64,000 nucleotides of DNA from an uncultured Phocaeicola sp. GTDB taxonomy: Bacteria; Bacteroidota; Bacteroidia; Bacteroidales; Bacteroidaceae. The first letter of the stretch is position 1; each line of letters begins with the position of its first letter. A program made the translations under genes and the position numbers. Positions 51,517 to 61,324 of this stretch are shown piece after piece. The DNA is taken from positions 62,001 to 126,000 of the forward strand of contig CALUET010000013.1 in NCBI GenBank assembly GCA_944319745.1, in the 5' to 3' direction. The notes under the pieces were generated by a model, which saw nothing but the letters and a program-made list of their open reading frames with translations, was not told the origin of the DNA and ran no database searches.

Positions 51517-54009
51517 TTAATTCCTCCTTCTTCGCAAAGAAACAAACAATACATAAACCGCTCCCACAAGCAAAAGTCCCAATGCACAAAAAGCAATTGT
51601 TTCCGTCGCATGCAAAGAGTCGGGATCAAACGTGAAGAGAATGGTATGTTCTCCTGCAGGGATATGCATGGCACGCAGCACATAATCGGCACGTCCATGC
51701 GGAACTTCTTCCCCATCAATAAACGACTTCCAACCCGGATAATATATTTCCGAGAAGACAGCAAGTGCCCCTTCCGGCGAGTTTACCTGCGCATCATAAG
51801 CCAAAGCATTCGGAGCATACGATGTCATAACGATTGTGTTCAGACTGTCGGCGGAAGCATTTCCCATAACCTGCTCGAACTTTTTATCGGCCACTGCCAT
51901 ATCCCGAGGATTCATATTATGAAGCGATGCGATTTCTTCGTTCGCGTTTTCCACATATCGTACTGAATTGACAAACCAGGCATTCCCGAAAGCATAAGGA
52001 TTCTTTACGGGCAAAGTCTCCCCGCCCTGCAACGGAAGAATCAGATAACGGGTATTCAGCATATTCAACACCGGGAAGGATGACGGATCGGTTTTCGACA
52101 TGTCACCGCCTCCGTCGGCCAGTTGTTCATAAACAGTCTTCATCTCTTCCCGAATATGTTCTTCTATCAGTTCCTGATACCTGCGAAGTTTTGCAGCGTG
52201 ATAGCCGCCGATGCTTTTATGCCAATACGATGTGTTATTCTCATTAAACGTGTCGCTTGCCATATTCAATACGCGGTAATCGAGCGATTTATCCTGAAGA
52301 ATTTGTTTATCGGTCTCGGAAGGTTGCAGGAAAGGCTGGTATTGTGTACCATCGGCAACGAATTGTTCATCATACAAATACCGTTTGTTTACCGACCACA
52401 TATCCGCCAGACAAAGCACAGCCAGCAGGACTACCGTATGAACGGCCTTCAACTTTCCTTTGACATATAGCCACAACAACGCAACTCCCACAAGGATGAT
52501 TCCCAAACTTCTCCACGCGTCGGCCGTAAAAATCGCAATACGCATGCTCTCAAGATTCGCAAGAATAGAGGCAAGATATTCGCTTGGTATTGCATTTTGC
52601 AGGGCTTGTAATTCCATAGACGACACATACGACGAGAAAAAGAAACGCGGCGCCACAGCAAAAAGAAAAGCCAATCCACCTGTCAGGACGAACGAAGTAA
52701 TCGTCGCCTTACGGTGTTCTTTCAGCACAGACGGGCGTTCTATCACTTCCTTCAAAGCCATTACAGCAAGCAAAGGAATGGTAAATTCTGCAATAACCAA
52801 TATGGAAGATACAGCACGGAACTTGCTGTACATTGGAATATAATCAATAAAGAAATCGGTAAAGCCCATGAAGTTTTTTCCCCAGGACAACAGAATGGAA
52901 AGGATCGTAGCGGCGAAAAGCGCCCACTTCATTGCCCCCTTTACAATAAACAGTCCCAACACAAACAGGAAAACAACAAAAGCACCTACATAAACAGGGC
53001 CGGAAGTTCCCGGCTGTTCACCCCAATATTGCCCCAATTGGCTGTAAAGATTCATATAAGTCGGATCGGCCTTTTCCATCGCCCGCTCATTTCTTGCCAA
53101 AGGAACAGAAGCGCCTCCTTTTACATTTGGCACCATGAGCGAAAAAGTTTCCCCTATTCCGTAACTCCATTGAGTGATATAACTGCGTTCCAAGCCGCTG
53201 TCTGTCTGGTCGGCTGAATTCGCTTTCACCAACTCACTTTTACCACGCATGCTTTCCTTGCTGTACTGATACGTGTGGTAAATATTCGACAAGTTGATAC
53301 ATACGCCCAATAATCCCGCAGCAATGAGCACGCCCGTTGCCTTAAAAAAACGGGGCAACTGTTTCTCTTTCCAGGCCGATACACCATAAGCCACCACCAT
53401 AAACAACATGACGAACAAGAAATAATAACTCATCTGAAGGTGGTTAGAAACAATCTGCAAGGCAGTAAACAATGCTGTCACAAGGCCTCCTTGCAAAAAC
53501 TTTCCCCGATATATCCAGACCATACCGGCAATCGTTGGCGGAATGTATGCCAACGTAACCAGTTTCCAAATGTGTCCGGCAGCTATAATGATAAAGAAGT
53601 ATGAAGAGAAAGCCCAGATAATCGCTCCCAAAGCTGCAAGCCATACACGAAAATTAAATGCGCGAAGCAACATATAGAAACCCAGCAACAAGACAAAGAC
53701 ATACCACACATAGGTAGGAAGAAACAAATGATATACATTCTGTATCCACTTCAAAGCTGTAGTCGACTCGTAACTTGGCGAGATCTGATAGGTAGGCATT
53801 CCGCCAAACAAGGCATTTGTCCAACGGGTAGGTTCCCCCGTTTCCTTGTAAAACTCCGCAGCTTCATGCCCGGCCCCGATACCGCCTATGGAATCATGCT
53901 GCGCCAAAATACGTCCTTCGGTTACGGCAGGACAGAAATAAATGAAGGAAATGATTGCAAAAAGAACAATTGCAATGACATCAGGAAAGAATTTCTTCAA
54001 TGAATTCAT
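51517..54009 (-). CDS. YfhO-family multi-pass membrane protein
   Basis: An 830-residue inner membrane protein with about a dozen hydrophobic helices between residues 10 and 540, and a C-terminal soluble beta domain exposed to the periplasm. The first periplasmic loop (ILAQHDSIGGIGAGHEAAEFYKETGEPTRWTNALFGGMPTYQ) and a late YPGWKSFIDGEEVPHGRADYVLRAMHIPAGEHTILFTFDP block are characteristic of YfhO. This is a GT-C-like family thought to glycosylate lipid-linked or teichoic-type polymers in Firmicutes. In Bacteroidetes the function is open. A final helix and an Arg-rich tail end the protein. Confidence 0.9.
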   Translation of the reverse strand: MNSLKKFFPDVIAIVLFAIISFIYFCPAVTEGRILAQHDSIGGIGAGHEAAEFYKETGEPTRWTNALFGGMPTYQISPSYESTTALKWIQNVYHLFLPTYVWYVFVLLLGFYMLLRAFNFRVWLAALGAIIWAFSSYFFIIIAAGHIWKLVTLAYIPPTIAGMVWIYRGKFLQGGLVTALFTALQIVSNHLQMSYYFLFVMLFMVVAYGVSAWKEKQLPRFFKATGVLIAAGLLGVCINLSNIYHTYQYSKESMRGKSELVKANSADQTDSGLERSYITQWSYGIGETFSLMVPNVKGGASVPLARNERAMEKADPTYMNLYSQLGQYWGEQPGTSGPVYVGAFVVFLFVLGLFIVKGAMKWALFAATILSILLSWGKNFMGFTDFFIDYIPMYSKFRAVSSILVIAEFTIPLLAVMALKEVIERPSVLKEHRKATITSFVLTGGLAFLFAVAPRFFFSSYVSSMELQALQNAIPSEYLASILANLESMRIAIFTADAWRSLGIILVGVALLWLYVKGKLKAVHTVVLLAVLCLADMWSVNKRYLYDEQFVADGTQYQPFLQPSETDKQILQDKSLDYRVLNMASDTFNENNTSYWHKSIGGYHAAKLRRYQELIEEHIREEMKTVYEQLADGGGDMSKTDPSSFPVLNMLNTRYLILPLQGGETLPVKNPYAFGNAWFVNSVRYVENANEEIASLHNMNPRDMAVADKKFEQVMGNASADSLNTIVMTSYAPNALAYDAQVNSPEGALAVFSEIYYPGWKSFIDGEEVPHGRADYVLRAMHIPAGEHTILFTFDPDSLHATETIAFCALGLLLVGAVYVLFVSLRRRRN

Positions 54010-54044
54010 CTCGGAATTGTTTATTAATAAATGTTTTCGACGAG

Positions 54045-54083
54045 CAAAGATAACATAATACTCCCTGAAAAAAGCTACCTTTG
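54045..54083. promoter_or_regulatory. Divergent promoters of the YfhO gene and mtnN
   Basis: Minus-strand TATCTTTG (54045-54052) faces the YfhO gene and plus-strand TACCTTTG (54076-54083) faces mtnN. Both fit TAnnTTTG. Confidence 0.55.
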
Positions 54084-54106
54084 CTGTCGAAAATCTTTTT
54101 TAACGT

Positions 54107-54805
54107 ATGAAAATAGGAATTATAACTGCCATGACTTCCGAGCTGAAACAATTGTCAAACCGCTTAGAAGAAAAGACAGAAAGAACAGAAGGGCCATTCA
54201 AATACATCGAAGGAAAAATAAACAACAATGCCATCATTTTAATGCAATGCGGCATAGGAAAAGTAAATGCGGCCGCAGGAACCGTTGAAATGATCCGCAA
54301 TTTTCATCCGGATTGCATAATCAGTACCGGTGTTGCCGGCGGAATAGATTCCTGCCTGAACGTAATGGATGTTGTAGTAAGCCGGCAAATTGTTTACCAT
54401 GACGTGTGGTGCGGAGAAGGAAACGCCTACGGACAAATACAGGGACTTCCCCTCTTTTTTGAAGGAAACGAAACGCTTTACCGATGCGCATGCGCGCTGA
54501 ACACCGAAACTCCGATCCACTGCGGACTGATTTGCAGTGGGGATCAATTCATAACCTCGCGAAACGAGCTGGAAAACATCAAGGGGAAATTCCCAGACGG
54601 GTTGGCCGTCGATATGGAATCGGGCGCCATAGCTCAGATATGTTTCCTTTATCATGTGCCGTTTGTGAGCTTCCGCATCATCAGTGATACGCCCGGAGCG
54701 GAAAAACATCTCGAACAATACAAGAACTTTTGGGAAGAACTGGCCAACCACTCGTTCGGCATAACGGAAACGTTTCTCAGATCTCTGCCGGAAAAGCTGC
54801 ATTAA
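54107..54805 (+). CDS. mtnN: 5'-methylthioadenosine/S-adenosylhomocysteine nucleosidase
   Basis: A 232-residue nucleoside hydrolase that removes adenine from methylthioadenosine and S-adenosylhomocysteine. MKIGIITAMTSELKQL carries the catalytic Glu, ISTGVAGGID the phosphorylase-fold core, GLAVDMESGAIAQICFL the ribose-binding Glu and VSFRIISDTPGAE the catalytic Asp. The product S-ribosylhomocysteine is the substrate of LuxS, whose gene lies 46 bases downstream in the same direction, so the two complete methyl-cycle detoxification and can produce AI-2. Confidence 0.95.
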   Translation: MKIGIITAMTSELKQLSNRLEEKTERTEGPFKYIEGKINNNAIILMQCGIGKVNAAAGTVEMIRNFHPDCIISTGVAGGIDSCLNVMDVVVSRQIVYHDVWCGEGNAYGQIQGLPLFFEGNETLYRCACALNTETPIHCGLICSGDQFITSRNELENIKGKFPDGLAVDMESGAIAQICFLYHVPFVSFRIISDTPGAEKHLEQYKNFWEELANHSFGITETFLRSLPEKLH

Positions 54806-54851
54806 ATCTTACCAAAAGTCGCATTAACAACTCCACAGAATAACATTCAAC

Positions 54852-55337
54852 ATGAAAAAAATTCCAAGTTTTACCATCGATCACGTGCATTTGTTACGTG
54901 GCATTTATGTATCGCGCAAAGATAACATCGGCAACGAAACCGTAACAACCTTCGACATCCGCATGAAAGAGCCGAACAGAGAACCGGCAATCGGGCAGGG
55001 AGCTTTACATACCATCGAGCACTTGGCTGCAACATTCCTGCGCAACCATCCCGTATGGGGAGATAAAATCGTGTACTGGGGGCCGATGGGCTGCCTGACG
55101 GGCAACTATCTTTTAATGAAAGGTGACCTGACTTCCAAGGACATCGTGCCGCTGATGCAGGAAACATTCCGCTTTATCGCCGCGTATGAAGGCGAAGTTC
55201 CCGGAGCTGCACCAAAAGATTGTGGCAATTACCTGCTGCACGATCTGCCGATGGCCAAATGGGAATCGGAGAAATATCTGCGTGAAGTTTTAGAAAACAT
55301 CACCGACGCCAACCTGGAATATCCCAAGCAAGCATAA
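54852..55337 (+). CDS. luxS: S-ribosylhomocysteine lyase
   Basis: A 161-residue iron-dependent enzyme that cleaves S-ribosylhomocysteine to homocysteine and DPD, the precursor of autoinducer 2. The metal ligands are the two His of [10 protein letters not shown] and a Cys in [24 protein letters not shown] holds the catalytic Cys. Length is typical. It forms a two-gene unit with mtnN and is followed by a terminator. Confidence 0.96.
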   Translation: MKKIPSFTIDHVHLLRGIYVSRKDNIGNETVTTFDIRMKEPNREPAIGQGALHTIEHLAATFLRNHPVWGDKIVYWGPMGCLTGNYLLMKGDLTSKDIVPLMQETFRFIAAYEGEVPGAAPKDCGNYLLHDLPMAKWESEKYLREVLENITDANLEYPKQA

Positions 55338-55358
55338 AATACACCTCATTCATTAACC

Positions 55359-55398
55359 GAAAGGCCAAAACGTCCCACTTAAAACGTTTCGGCCTTTC
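55359..55398. terminator. Terminator between luxS and the DUF1080 gene
   Basis: GAAAGGCCAAAACGT (55359-55373) pairs with 55384-55398 at 14 of 15 positions across a 10-base loop. It lies between convergent genes; the T-tract is weak on both strands. Confidence 0.75.
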
Positions 55399-55453
55399 TC
55401 TTGGTTTCCCGCTTCATAAAGCACAAAGCAAACCACTCTATCCGACGGTTTGC

Positions 55454-56230
55454 TTACATCTCACGAATCCAGATATTGCGGAAACTGATCGGTTCACTGG
55501 GATCTCCATGACTTTGCAATAAAATCGGCCCGGCGCCATGCTCTCTTACCTGAGGAAATCCGATGAATTCCGTTGTACCAAGGATCGTCGTGTTATTCTG
55601 AAGCACGACACCGTTCTGAATAATGGTTACCGTAGGACGTGTACGATACGAGCCGTCTTTTTTAAATGTCGGTGCCGTATAAATAATATCGTATACATTC
55701 CATTCGCCCGGCTTACGCATGGCATTTACCAAAGGCGCGGTTTGTTTATAAATACTGCCGGCCATTCCATTTACATACGTCGGGTTGTTGTAATTGTCCA
55801 AAACCTGCACTTCATACATTCCCTGCAGATAAACACCGCTGTTTCCCCGCGCCTGACTCTCACCGGAAATGTTTTCAGGCACGCGCCACTCGATGTGTAA
55901 TTGGAAATTCTCAAATTTCTGTTTCGTGCGGATATCGCCCTTTTGCTTATTCACCGTAAACACTCCGTCGTGTACATCCCATTCGGCCGGACCACCGTTC
56001 ACACTCTCCCACTGAGAAAGATCTTTTCCGTCGAAAAGAATAATCGCATCGGATGGAGCCGTAAAGCCTCCGTCACTCAACGTCTGTCCCGGAGTTACAA
56101 CCGGAGGAACAGGTTCGTAAAACTCAGACATCTCATGCGTAATGCCGGCATATCCCTGTGCTTTTACCGACAAACAAGCAACCGTACCCAATGAGAAAAG
56201 CACAAATCTCATCAATCGTCCTTTATTCAT
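55454..56230 (-). CDS. Secreted DUF1080 (3-keto-disaccharide hydrolase-type) protein
   Basis: A 258-residue protein with a signal peptide (MNKGRLMRFVLFSLGTVACLSVKA). I use the ATG at 56230 because an AAAGGA ribosome-binding site lies 11 bases upstream. The mature part is a DUF1080 beta-jelly-roll: IILFDGKDLSQWESVNGGPAEWDVHDGVFTV, then FENFQLHIEWRVP, RGNSGVYLQGMYEVQVLDNY and a late GPILLQSHGDPSEPISFRNIWIREM. The conserved Glu and Asp residues of these blocks are kept. Characterised relatives hydrolyse 3-keto-glycosides made by Gfo/Idh oxidoreductases; a secreted Gfo/Idh protein is encoded about 4 kb away at 60181. Confidence 0.9.
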   Translation of the reverse strand: MNKGRLMRFVLFSLGTVACLSVKAQGYAGITHEMSEFYEPVPPVVTPGQTLSDGGFTAPSDAIILFDGKDLSQWESVNGGPAEWDVHDGVFTVNKQKGDIRTKQKFENFQLHIEWRVPENISGESQARGNSGVYLQGMYEVQVLDNYNNPTYVNGMAGSIYKQTAPLVNAMRKPGEWNVYDIIYTAPTFKKDGSYRTRPTVTIIQNGVVLQNNTTILGTTEFIGFPQVREHGAGPILLQSHGDPSEPISFRNIWIREM

Positions 56231-56383
56231 GGTCATCATTCCTTTTTGTTTTAATCTGTTATACAAACAAAATTACAAGAAATCCGTCATTTATTTATCT
56301 CAAGACACAAAAAAGATGCAGGCCGCTTTCCCTTTCAAGGAAAACGACCTGTACCTTTTTTCTTTTGCAATAAGCGGATGTTT

Positions 56384-56653
56384 TTACTTACGCAAGCCAA
56401 GCTCTTTGACAATGGCACGATATCTTTCGATGTCGCGGCGCTTTAAATAGTCAAGCAACGAACGGCGCTTTCCTACCAAAGTTGTCAATGCTCTTTCTGT
56501 ACTATAATCTTTTCTGTTGAGCTTTAAATGCTCAGTCAGGTGAGAAATACGGTATGAAAACAATGCTATCTGCGCTTCAGGTGAGCCAGTATCAGTGTTA
56601 GACTTTCCGTATTTTTCAAAGATTTCCCGTTTTTTAGCTGCATCTAAATACAT
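56384..56653 (-). CDS. rpsO: 30S ribosomal protein S15
   Basis: An 89-residue ribosomal protein matching S15 over its whole length: EIFEKYGKSNTDTGSPEAQIALFSYRISHLTEHLK and the C-terminal RRSLLDYLKRRDIERYRAIVKELGLRK. It binds the central domain of 16S rRNA early in 30S assembly. It is monocistronic and divergent from typA, with its own -7 box (TACCTTTG, minus strand, 56697-56704). Confidence 0.97.
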   Translation of the reverse strand: MYLDAAKKREIFEKYGKSNTDTGSPEAQIALFSYRISHLTEHLKLNRKDYSTERALTTLVGKRRSLLDYLKRRDIERYRAIVKELGLRK

Positions 56654-56696
56654 AAATTCAACTGTTTATTTAATTATTCCTTACATAAATGCGCGG

Positions 56697-56704
56697 CAAA
56701 GGTA
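56697..56704 (-). promoter_or_regulatory. -7 box of the rpsO promoter
   Basis: Minus-strand TACCTTTG fits TAnnTTTG, 44 bases ahead of the rpsO start, leaving room for a structured leader. Confidence 0.5.
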
Positions 56705-56791
56705 AACATAAATTCTTAAATAATAAAGCACTTTCTCTACATTTTTCGGAAAAAGTATGCCTGAACGCCCTTATTCCTGCAATAAAAATCG

Positions 56792-56799
56792 TAACTTTG
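56792..56799 (+). promoter_or_regulatory. -7 box of the typA promoter
   Basis: TAACTTTG fits TAnnTTTG, 23 bases before the ATG at 56823. It lies inside the longer open frame and so supports the shorter protein. Confidence 0.55.
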
Positions 56800-56822
56800 C
56801 AACCAAAATTATTAGTATAGGT

Positions 56823-58628
56823 ATGCAAGATATTAGAAACATTGCCATTATTGCCCACGTAGACCACGGGAAAACAACCTTGGTAGATAAAATGATGTTA
56901 GCGGGGCATCTATTCAGGAATGACCAAACAAATGGCGAATTAGTGCTGGATAACAACGACCTGGAACGCGAAAGAGGGATAACAATATTATCGAAAAACG
57001 TTTCCATCAATTACAAAGGTACAAAAATCAATATAATCGACACACCGGGACACGCCGATTTCGGTGGTGAAGTGGAACGGGTGCTTAACATGGCCGACGG
57101 CTGCATCTTATTGGTCGATGCTTTTGAAGGCCCTATGCCGCAAACACGTTTCGTTTTACAAAAAGCATTGCAAATCGGATTGAAACCCATCGTTGTAGTA
57201 AACAAGGTGGATAAACCCAACTGCCGCCCCGAAGAGGTTTATGAAATGGTATTCGACCTAATGTTCAGTCTGAATGCAACCGAAGACCAACTGGACTTCC
57301 CTGTTTTATACGGATCGGCCAAAAACAACTGGATGGGAACCGATTGGAAGACTCCGACAGACAGCATCACTCCCCTGCTCGATGCCATCATAAAATATAT
57401 CCCCGCTCCGAAACAATTGGAAGGAACTCCGCAAATGCTGATCACTTCGCTCGATTATTCCGCTTACACCGGACGTATTGCAGTGGGAAGAATTCATCGG
57501 GGAACCTTAACGGAGGGAATGAATATCACATTGGCCAAGCGCGACGGTTCTTTTGTAAAATCAAAAATTAAAGAAATTCATACCTTCGAAGGATTAGGAC
57601 GTAAAAAAGTATCGTCCGTATCCTCGGGAGATATTTGTGCCATCATCGGCATCGACGGGTTTGAAATCGGCGATACGATCTGTGATTTCGAGAATCCGGA
57701 ACCTCTTCCTCCCATCGCCATTGACGAACCGACCATGAGTATGTTGTTCACTATAAACGATTCTCCTTTCTTCGGGAAGGAAGGAAAATATGTGACTTCC
57801 CGCCACATCCAGGAAAGACTGATGAAGGAACTAGATAAAAATCTTGCCTTACGTGTACGTAAAGCCGACAACGAAGATGGGAAATGGATCGTTTCAGGAC
57901 GTGGCGTATTGCATCTTTCCGTACTGATCGAGACCATGCGTCGTGAAGGATACGAATTGCAGGTGGGACAACCTCAGGTTATCTTCAAAGAAATAAACGG
58001 AGAGAAATGCGAGCCGATCGAAGAACTTACCATCAGCGTGCCGGAAGAATTTGCAAGCAAAATGATCGATATGGTCACACGCCGAAAAGGAGAAATGGTT
58101 TCAATGGAATCTCAGGGAGACCGCGTCAACATCGAATTCAACATGCCTTCCCGCGGAATCATCGGATTGCGCACAAATGTACTGACGGCTTCGCAGGGAG
58201 AAGCTATCATGGCACACCGCTTTAAAGAATACCAGCCGTATAAAGGTGACATACCCCGCCGCACAAACGGATCGATGATTGCCATGGAATCGGGCACAGC
58301 ATTTGCTTATGCCATTGACAAGCTGCAAGACCGAGGCAAATTTTTCATCTATCCGCAAGATGAAGTATATGCAGGACAAGTGGTAGGCGAGCATGTACAT
58401 GAGAATGATTTGGTCGTCAATGTTACAAAATCGAAGAAACTGACAAACATGCGCGCCTCAGGCTCCGATGACAAAGCCCGCATTATCCCGCCGGTTATTT
58501 TCTCATTGGAAGAGGCATTGGAATACATAAAGGCTGACGAATACGTGGAAGTTACGCCCAAAAGCATGCGTATGCGTAAAATAATATTGGACGAAAACGA
58601 ACGTAAACGCGCCAATAAAAAAGACTAA
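56823..58628 (+). CDS. typA: Translational GTPase TypA/BipA
   Basis: A 601-residue GTPase of the EF-G-like family that binds the ribosome and assists 50S assembly under stress or cold. G1 is [12 protein letters not shown]3 [11 protein letters not shown] and G4 NKVDKP; the effector loop [11 protein letters not shown] is intact. Domains II, III and V follow ([31 protein letters not shown]), and the C-terminal domain special to BipA includes [27 protein letters not shown] start at 56823 ([13 protein letters not shown]), the family's usual N-terminus. It is divergent from rpsO. Confidence 0.96.
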   Translation: MQDIRNIAIIAHVDHGKTTLVDKMMLAGHLFRNDQTNGELVLDNNDLERERGITILSKNVSINYKGTKINIIDTPGHADFGGEVERVLNMADGCILLVDAFEGPMPQTRFVLQKALQIGLKPIVVVNKVDKPNCRPEEVYEMVFDLMFSLNATEDQLDFPVLYGSAKNNWMGTDWKTPTDSITPLLDAIIKYIPAPKQLEGTPQMLITSLDYSAYTGRIAVGRIHRGTLTEGMNITLAKRDGSFVKSKIKEIHTFEGLGRKKVSSVSSGDICAIIGIDGFEIGDTICDFENPEPLPPIAIDEPTMSMLFTINDSPFFGKEGKYVTSRHIQERLMKELDKNLALRVRKADNEDGKWIVSGRGVLHLSVLIETMRREGYELQVGQPQVIFKEINGEKCEPIEELTISVPEEFASKMIDMVTRRKGEMVSMESQGDRVNIEFNMPSRGIIGLRTNVLTASQGEAIMAHRFKEYQPYKGDIPRRTNGSMIAMESGTAFAYAIDKLQDRGKFFIYPQDEVYAGQVVGEHVHENDLVVNVTKSKKLTNMRASGSDDKARIIPPVIFSLEEALEYIKADEYVEVTPKSMRMRKIILDENERKRANKKD

Positions 58629-58650
58629 ACGTCTGCACGAATTATATAAA

Positions 58651-58690
58651 AGGAAGGCTCCAACCATCCGGTTGGCGCCTTTGTTCTTCA
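58651..58690 (+). terminator. Stem-loop between typA and the U32 gene
   Basis: An imperfect stem with a CCAACC-ATCC-GGTTGG top and an AAAGGAAGGC/GCGCCTTTG base, followed by a short T-rich run. It lies upstream of the U32 start at 58729. Confidence 0.6.
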
Positions 58691-58728
58691 ATAAAAACCT
58701 TCACCTTCTTACCCGAGCTATACAAGAT

Positions 58729-59991
58729 ATGGAATACTCGATAAAAGACTTTGAAATCATGGCTCCAGTCGGTTCCCGCGAATCGCTGGCGGCTGCCATT
58801 CATGCAGGTGCCGACTCCATCTACTTCGGTATCGAAAGCCTGAACATGAGAGCCCGCTCGGCAAGTCCCTTCACCATCGACGATTTGCACGAGATTGCCC
58901 GCATATGCGATGAAAACGGGATAAAAAGCTATCTTACCGTCAACACGATTATCTACGATGAAGACATTGAACTGATGCATAAAATCATTGATGCGGCAAA
59001 AAAGGCCGGCATCAGTGCCGTAATCGCTTCCGACGTTTCGGTCATGTCATACTGTAATCAAATCGGACAAGAGGTTCATTTATCCACACAGCTGAACATA
59101 AGTAATGCGGAAGCCCTCAAGTTTTACGCACAATTCGCCGATGTGGTTGTTCTTGCAAGGGAATTGAACCTGAAACAGGTGCGCAAGATCTACGACACCA
59201 TCCACGAACAAAACATCAAAGGCCCGATGGGAAATCCCGTACGCATCGAGATGTTCTGCCATGGAGCTTTGTGTATGGCAGTGTCCGGAAAATGTTATTT
59301 GAGTCTGAACGAGCTGAATGCCTCGGCAAACCGCGGCGCCTGCATGCAGGTATGCCGCCGGGCATATATCGTAAAAGACAAGGAAAGCGACATAGAACTT
59401 GAGATTGACAACCAATACATCATGTCGCCAAAAGATTTAAAAACGATACGTTTCATGGACGAGATGATAGAAGCCGGCGTAAGAGTATTCAAGATTGAAG
59501 GGAGAGCACGCAGCCCGGAATATGTGCATACCGTCGTAAAATGCTACAAAGAAGCCATCCAAGCGTATCTCGACGGCTCATTCTCTGAAGAAAAGAAAGA
59601 CGCCTGGGACGAAAGACTCAAGACTGTTTTCAACAGAGGATTCTGGAACGGATATTATTTGGGCCAGCGTTTGGGTGAATGGAGCAGGAACTACGGCTCG
59701 GAAGCTACCGAACGAAAAGTATACGCAGGCCGGGGAATAAAATATTTCTCGAATCTCGGAGTGGCAGAGTTCCTCATAGAAGCCTCGGGAATCAAGGTTG
59801 GAGACAAACTTTTAATTACAGGTCCTACCACAGGCGTGCTGTACATCACCCTGGAAGAAGCGCGCGTCGACCTGAAACCGGTGGATGTCGTACACAAAGG
59901 AGAGCATGTATCTTTCAAGGTGCCTCAGCGCATTCGCCCCAGCGACAAGCTATACCGCATAGTCTCCACCGAAGAGATAAGAAAGAAATAA
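58729..59991 (+). CDS. Peptidase U32-family protein (probable tRNA hydroxylation enzyme TrhP)
   Basis: A 420-residue member of the U32 family. The signature MFCHGALCMAVSGKCYLSLNELNASANRGACMQVCRRAY, with its iron-sulfur-type cysteine spacing, is complete, and the N-terminal APVGSRESLAAAIHAGADSIYFGIESLNMRA is the TIM-barrel start. Although named peptidases, several U32 proteins (TrhP, RlhA) hydroxylate RNA using prephenate; the length and layout fit TrhP best, which makes 5-hydroxyuridine at tRNA position 34. I use the ATG at 58729 (MEYSIKDFEIMAPVGS); the upstream extension overlaps the terminator of typA. Confidence 0.88.
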   Translation: MEYSIKDFEIMAPVGSRESLAAAIHAGADSIYFGIESLNMRARSASPFTIDDLHEIARICDENGIKSYLTVNTIIYDEDIELMHKIIDAAKKAGISAVIASDVSVMSYCNQIGQEVHLSTQLNISNAEALKFYAQFADVVVLARELNLKQVRKIYDTIHEQNIKGPMGNPVRIEMFCHGALCMAVSGKCYLSLNELNASANRGACMQVCRRAYIVKDKESDIELEIDNQYIMSPKDLKTIRFMDEMIEAGVRVFKIEGRARSPEYVHTVVKCYKEAIQAYLDGSFSEEKKDAWDERLKTVFNRGFWNGYYLGQRLGEWSRNYGSEATERKVYAGRGIKYFSNLGVAEFLIEASGIKVGDKLLITGPTTGVLYITLEEARVDLKPVDVVHKGEHVSFKVPQRIRPSDKLYRIVSTEEIRKK

Positions 59992-60009
59992 TACGTGCTT
60001 CAGATATAA

Positions 60010-60070
60010 GGAATCCTTCTTCCCCTCCGCCTCACAGTGAACAGCGGGGAAAAAGGATTCCCTCTTTTTC
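60010..60070 (+). terminator. Terminator after the U32 gene
   Basis: GGAATCCTTCTTCCCC (60010-60025) pairs with 60046-60062 around a 20-base loop with one bulge and is followed by CTCTTTTTCTT. Confidence 0.85.
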
Positions 60071-60148
60071 TTACAAGAACAATTTCTTTTTAACATCCCT
60101 CGCATAAAGATTTATAAAAAGACGAAGCCTTTTCTTACAGAAAATGTA

Positions 60149-60156
60149 TATTTTTG
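60149..60156 (+). promoter_or_regulatory. Putative -7 box of the Gfo/Idh-GH5 operon
   Basis: TATTTTTG fits TAnnTTTG, 25 bases ahead of the start at 60181. Confidence 0.45.
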
Positions 60157-60180
60157 TGATAAACAAAATCTTATCTTATC

Positions 60181-61287
60181 ATGAAAAAACTACGACTTCC
60201 TTTCACATTAGGCCTTTTGTTTCTTCTCTTCATGTGTGTCTGTCCCGCATTGGCGCAGCAAAACAACAATCCTTTACGTATTGCCGTAGCCGGAGTGGCG
60301 CACGGACATTTAAACGATGTCACGTCGCGTATCAAAAGAGGCGACTTTAAAATAGTCGGAGTTTACGAGAAAGATGACCGCATGAGGGAACAAAACGGAC
60401 TAAGCAGACTCGTTGACAAGAAACTTTTTTACGGGAACCTGGAACAAATGCTGGACGAAACCAAACCGGAAGCCGTAGTTGCCTACGGATCTATCCGCGA
60501 TCATCTCTCCGTAGTAGAGGCATGTGCTCCGAGAGGCATCCACGTCATGGTGGAAAAACCGTTGGCGATGAATATCAAACATGCCAAACAAATGGCCAAA
60601 CTGGCGCGGAAATATCACATTCTTCTTCTCACCAATTACGAAACAAGCTGGTATGATACCAACCACGAGGCCTATAAAATCATAAAAGACGGAGGCATCG
60701 GACAAATTACACGCATTCAGGTTTACGACGGCCACCAGGGGCCTTTTGAAATAGGATGCGGAAAAGACTTTACCGACTGGCTGACGGATCCGGAACAAAA
60801 CGGAGGCGGAGCTATCATCGATTTCGGATGTTACGGAGCAAACCTCGCGACATGGATTCTCAACGGACAGCGACCTGTCAGCGTATATGCCACAGCCAAT
60901 CAACAAAAGCCCGGCAAATACCCAAAAGTGGAAGACGACGCAACAATAATTGTACAGTATCCTAACCTGACCGTACAACTAATGCCTTCATGGAACTGGC
61001 CGATGAACCGGAAAGACATGTACGTGTATGGAGAAAAAGGATACATATACCAACAGACAGGAAAGAAGATGTTCATCCAACAAAACGGGACGTATATTCC
61101 GGTCAGCCCCGAGCCTCTGAAAACTCCATACAATGATTCTTTCTATTACCTCAAGGCTGCCGTCAGAGGAGAAATCGAAGTTAAGCCTTACGACTTGGCG
61201 TCTTTAGAGAACAACCTGATTGTCGTTGAGATACTGGATGCCGCAATAAAAAGTGCAAAACGCGGAAAAGTAGTGTATTTGAAGTGA
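60181..61287 (+). CDS. Secreted Gfo/Idh/MocA-family oxidoreductase
   Basis: A 368-residue protein with a signal peptide (cut near residue 25, CPALAQ). The mature part is an NAD(P)-dependent sugar oxidoreductase: LRIAVAGVAHGHLNDV as a modified Rossmann loop, VVAYGSIRDH, and the family hallmark MVEKPLAMN with the catalytic-site Lys. GGGAIIDFGCYGANLATWIL is the C-terminal substrate domain. Exported relatives with tightly bound NAD either work as GH109-type glycosidases or oxidise sugars at C3. The nearby DUF1080 gene at 55454 would fit a 3-keto-sugar route, but that link is inference. A GH5 gene follows after 37 bases. Confidence 0.9.
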   Translation: MKKLRLPFTLGLLFLLFMCVCPALAQQNNNPLRIAVAGVAHGHLNDVTSRIKRGDFKIVGVYEKDDRMREQNGLSRLVDKKLFYGNLEQMLDETKPEAVVAYGSIRDHLSVVEACAPRGIHVMVEKPLAMNIKHAKQMAKLARKYHILLLTNYETSWYDTNHEAYKIIKDGGIGQITRIQVYDGHQGPFEIGCGKDFTDWLTDPEQNGGGAIIDFGCYGANLATWILNGQRPVSVYATANQQKPGKYPKVEDDATIIVQYPNLTVQLMPSWNWPMNRKDMYVYGEKGYIYQQTGKKMFIQQNGTYIPVSPEPLKTPYNDSFYYLKAAVRGEIEVKPYDLASLENNLIVVEILDAAIKSAKRGKVVYLK

Positions 61288-61324
61288 CACACACATAAAT
61301 CAAACCTTAAAAAAATACCGAACC

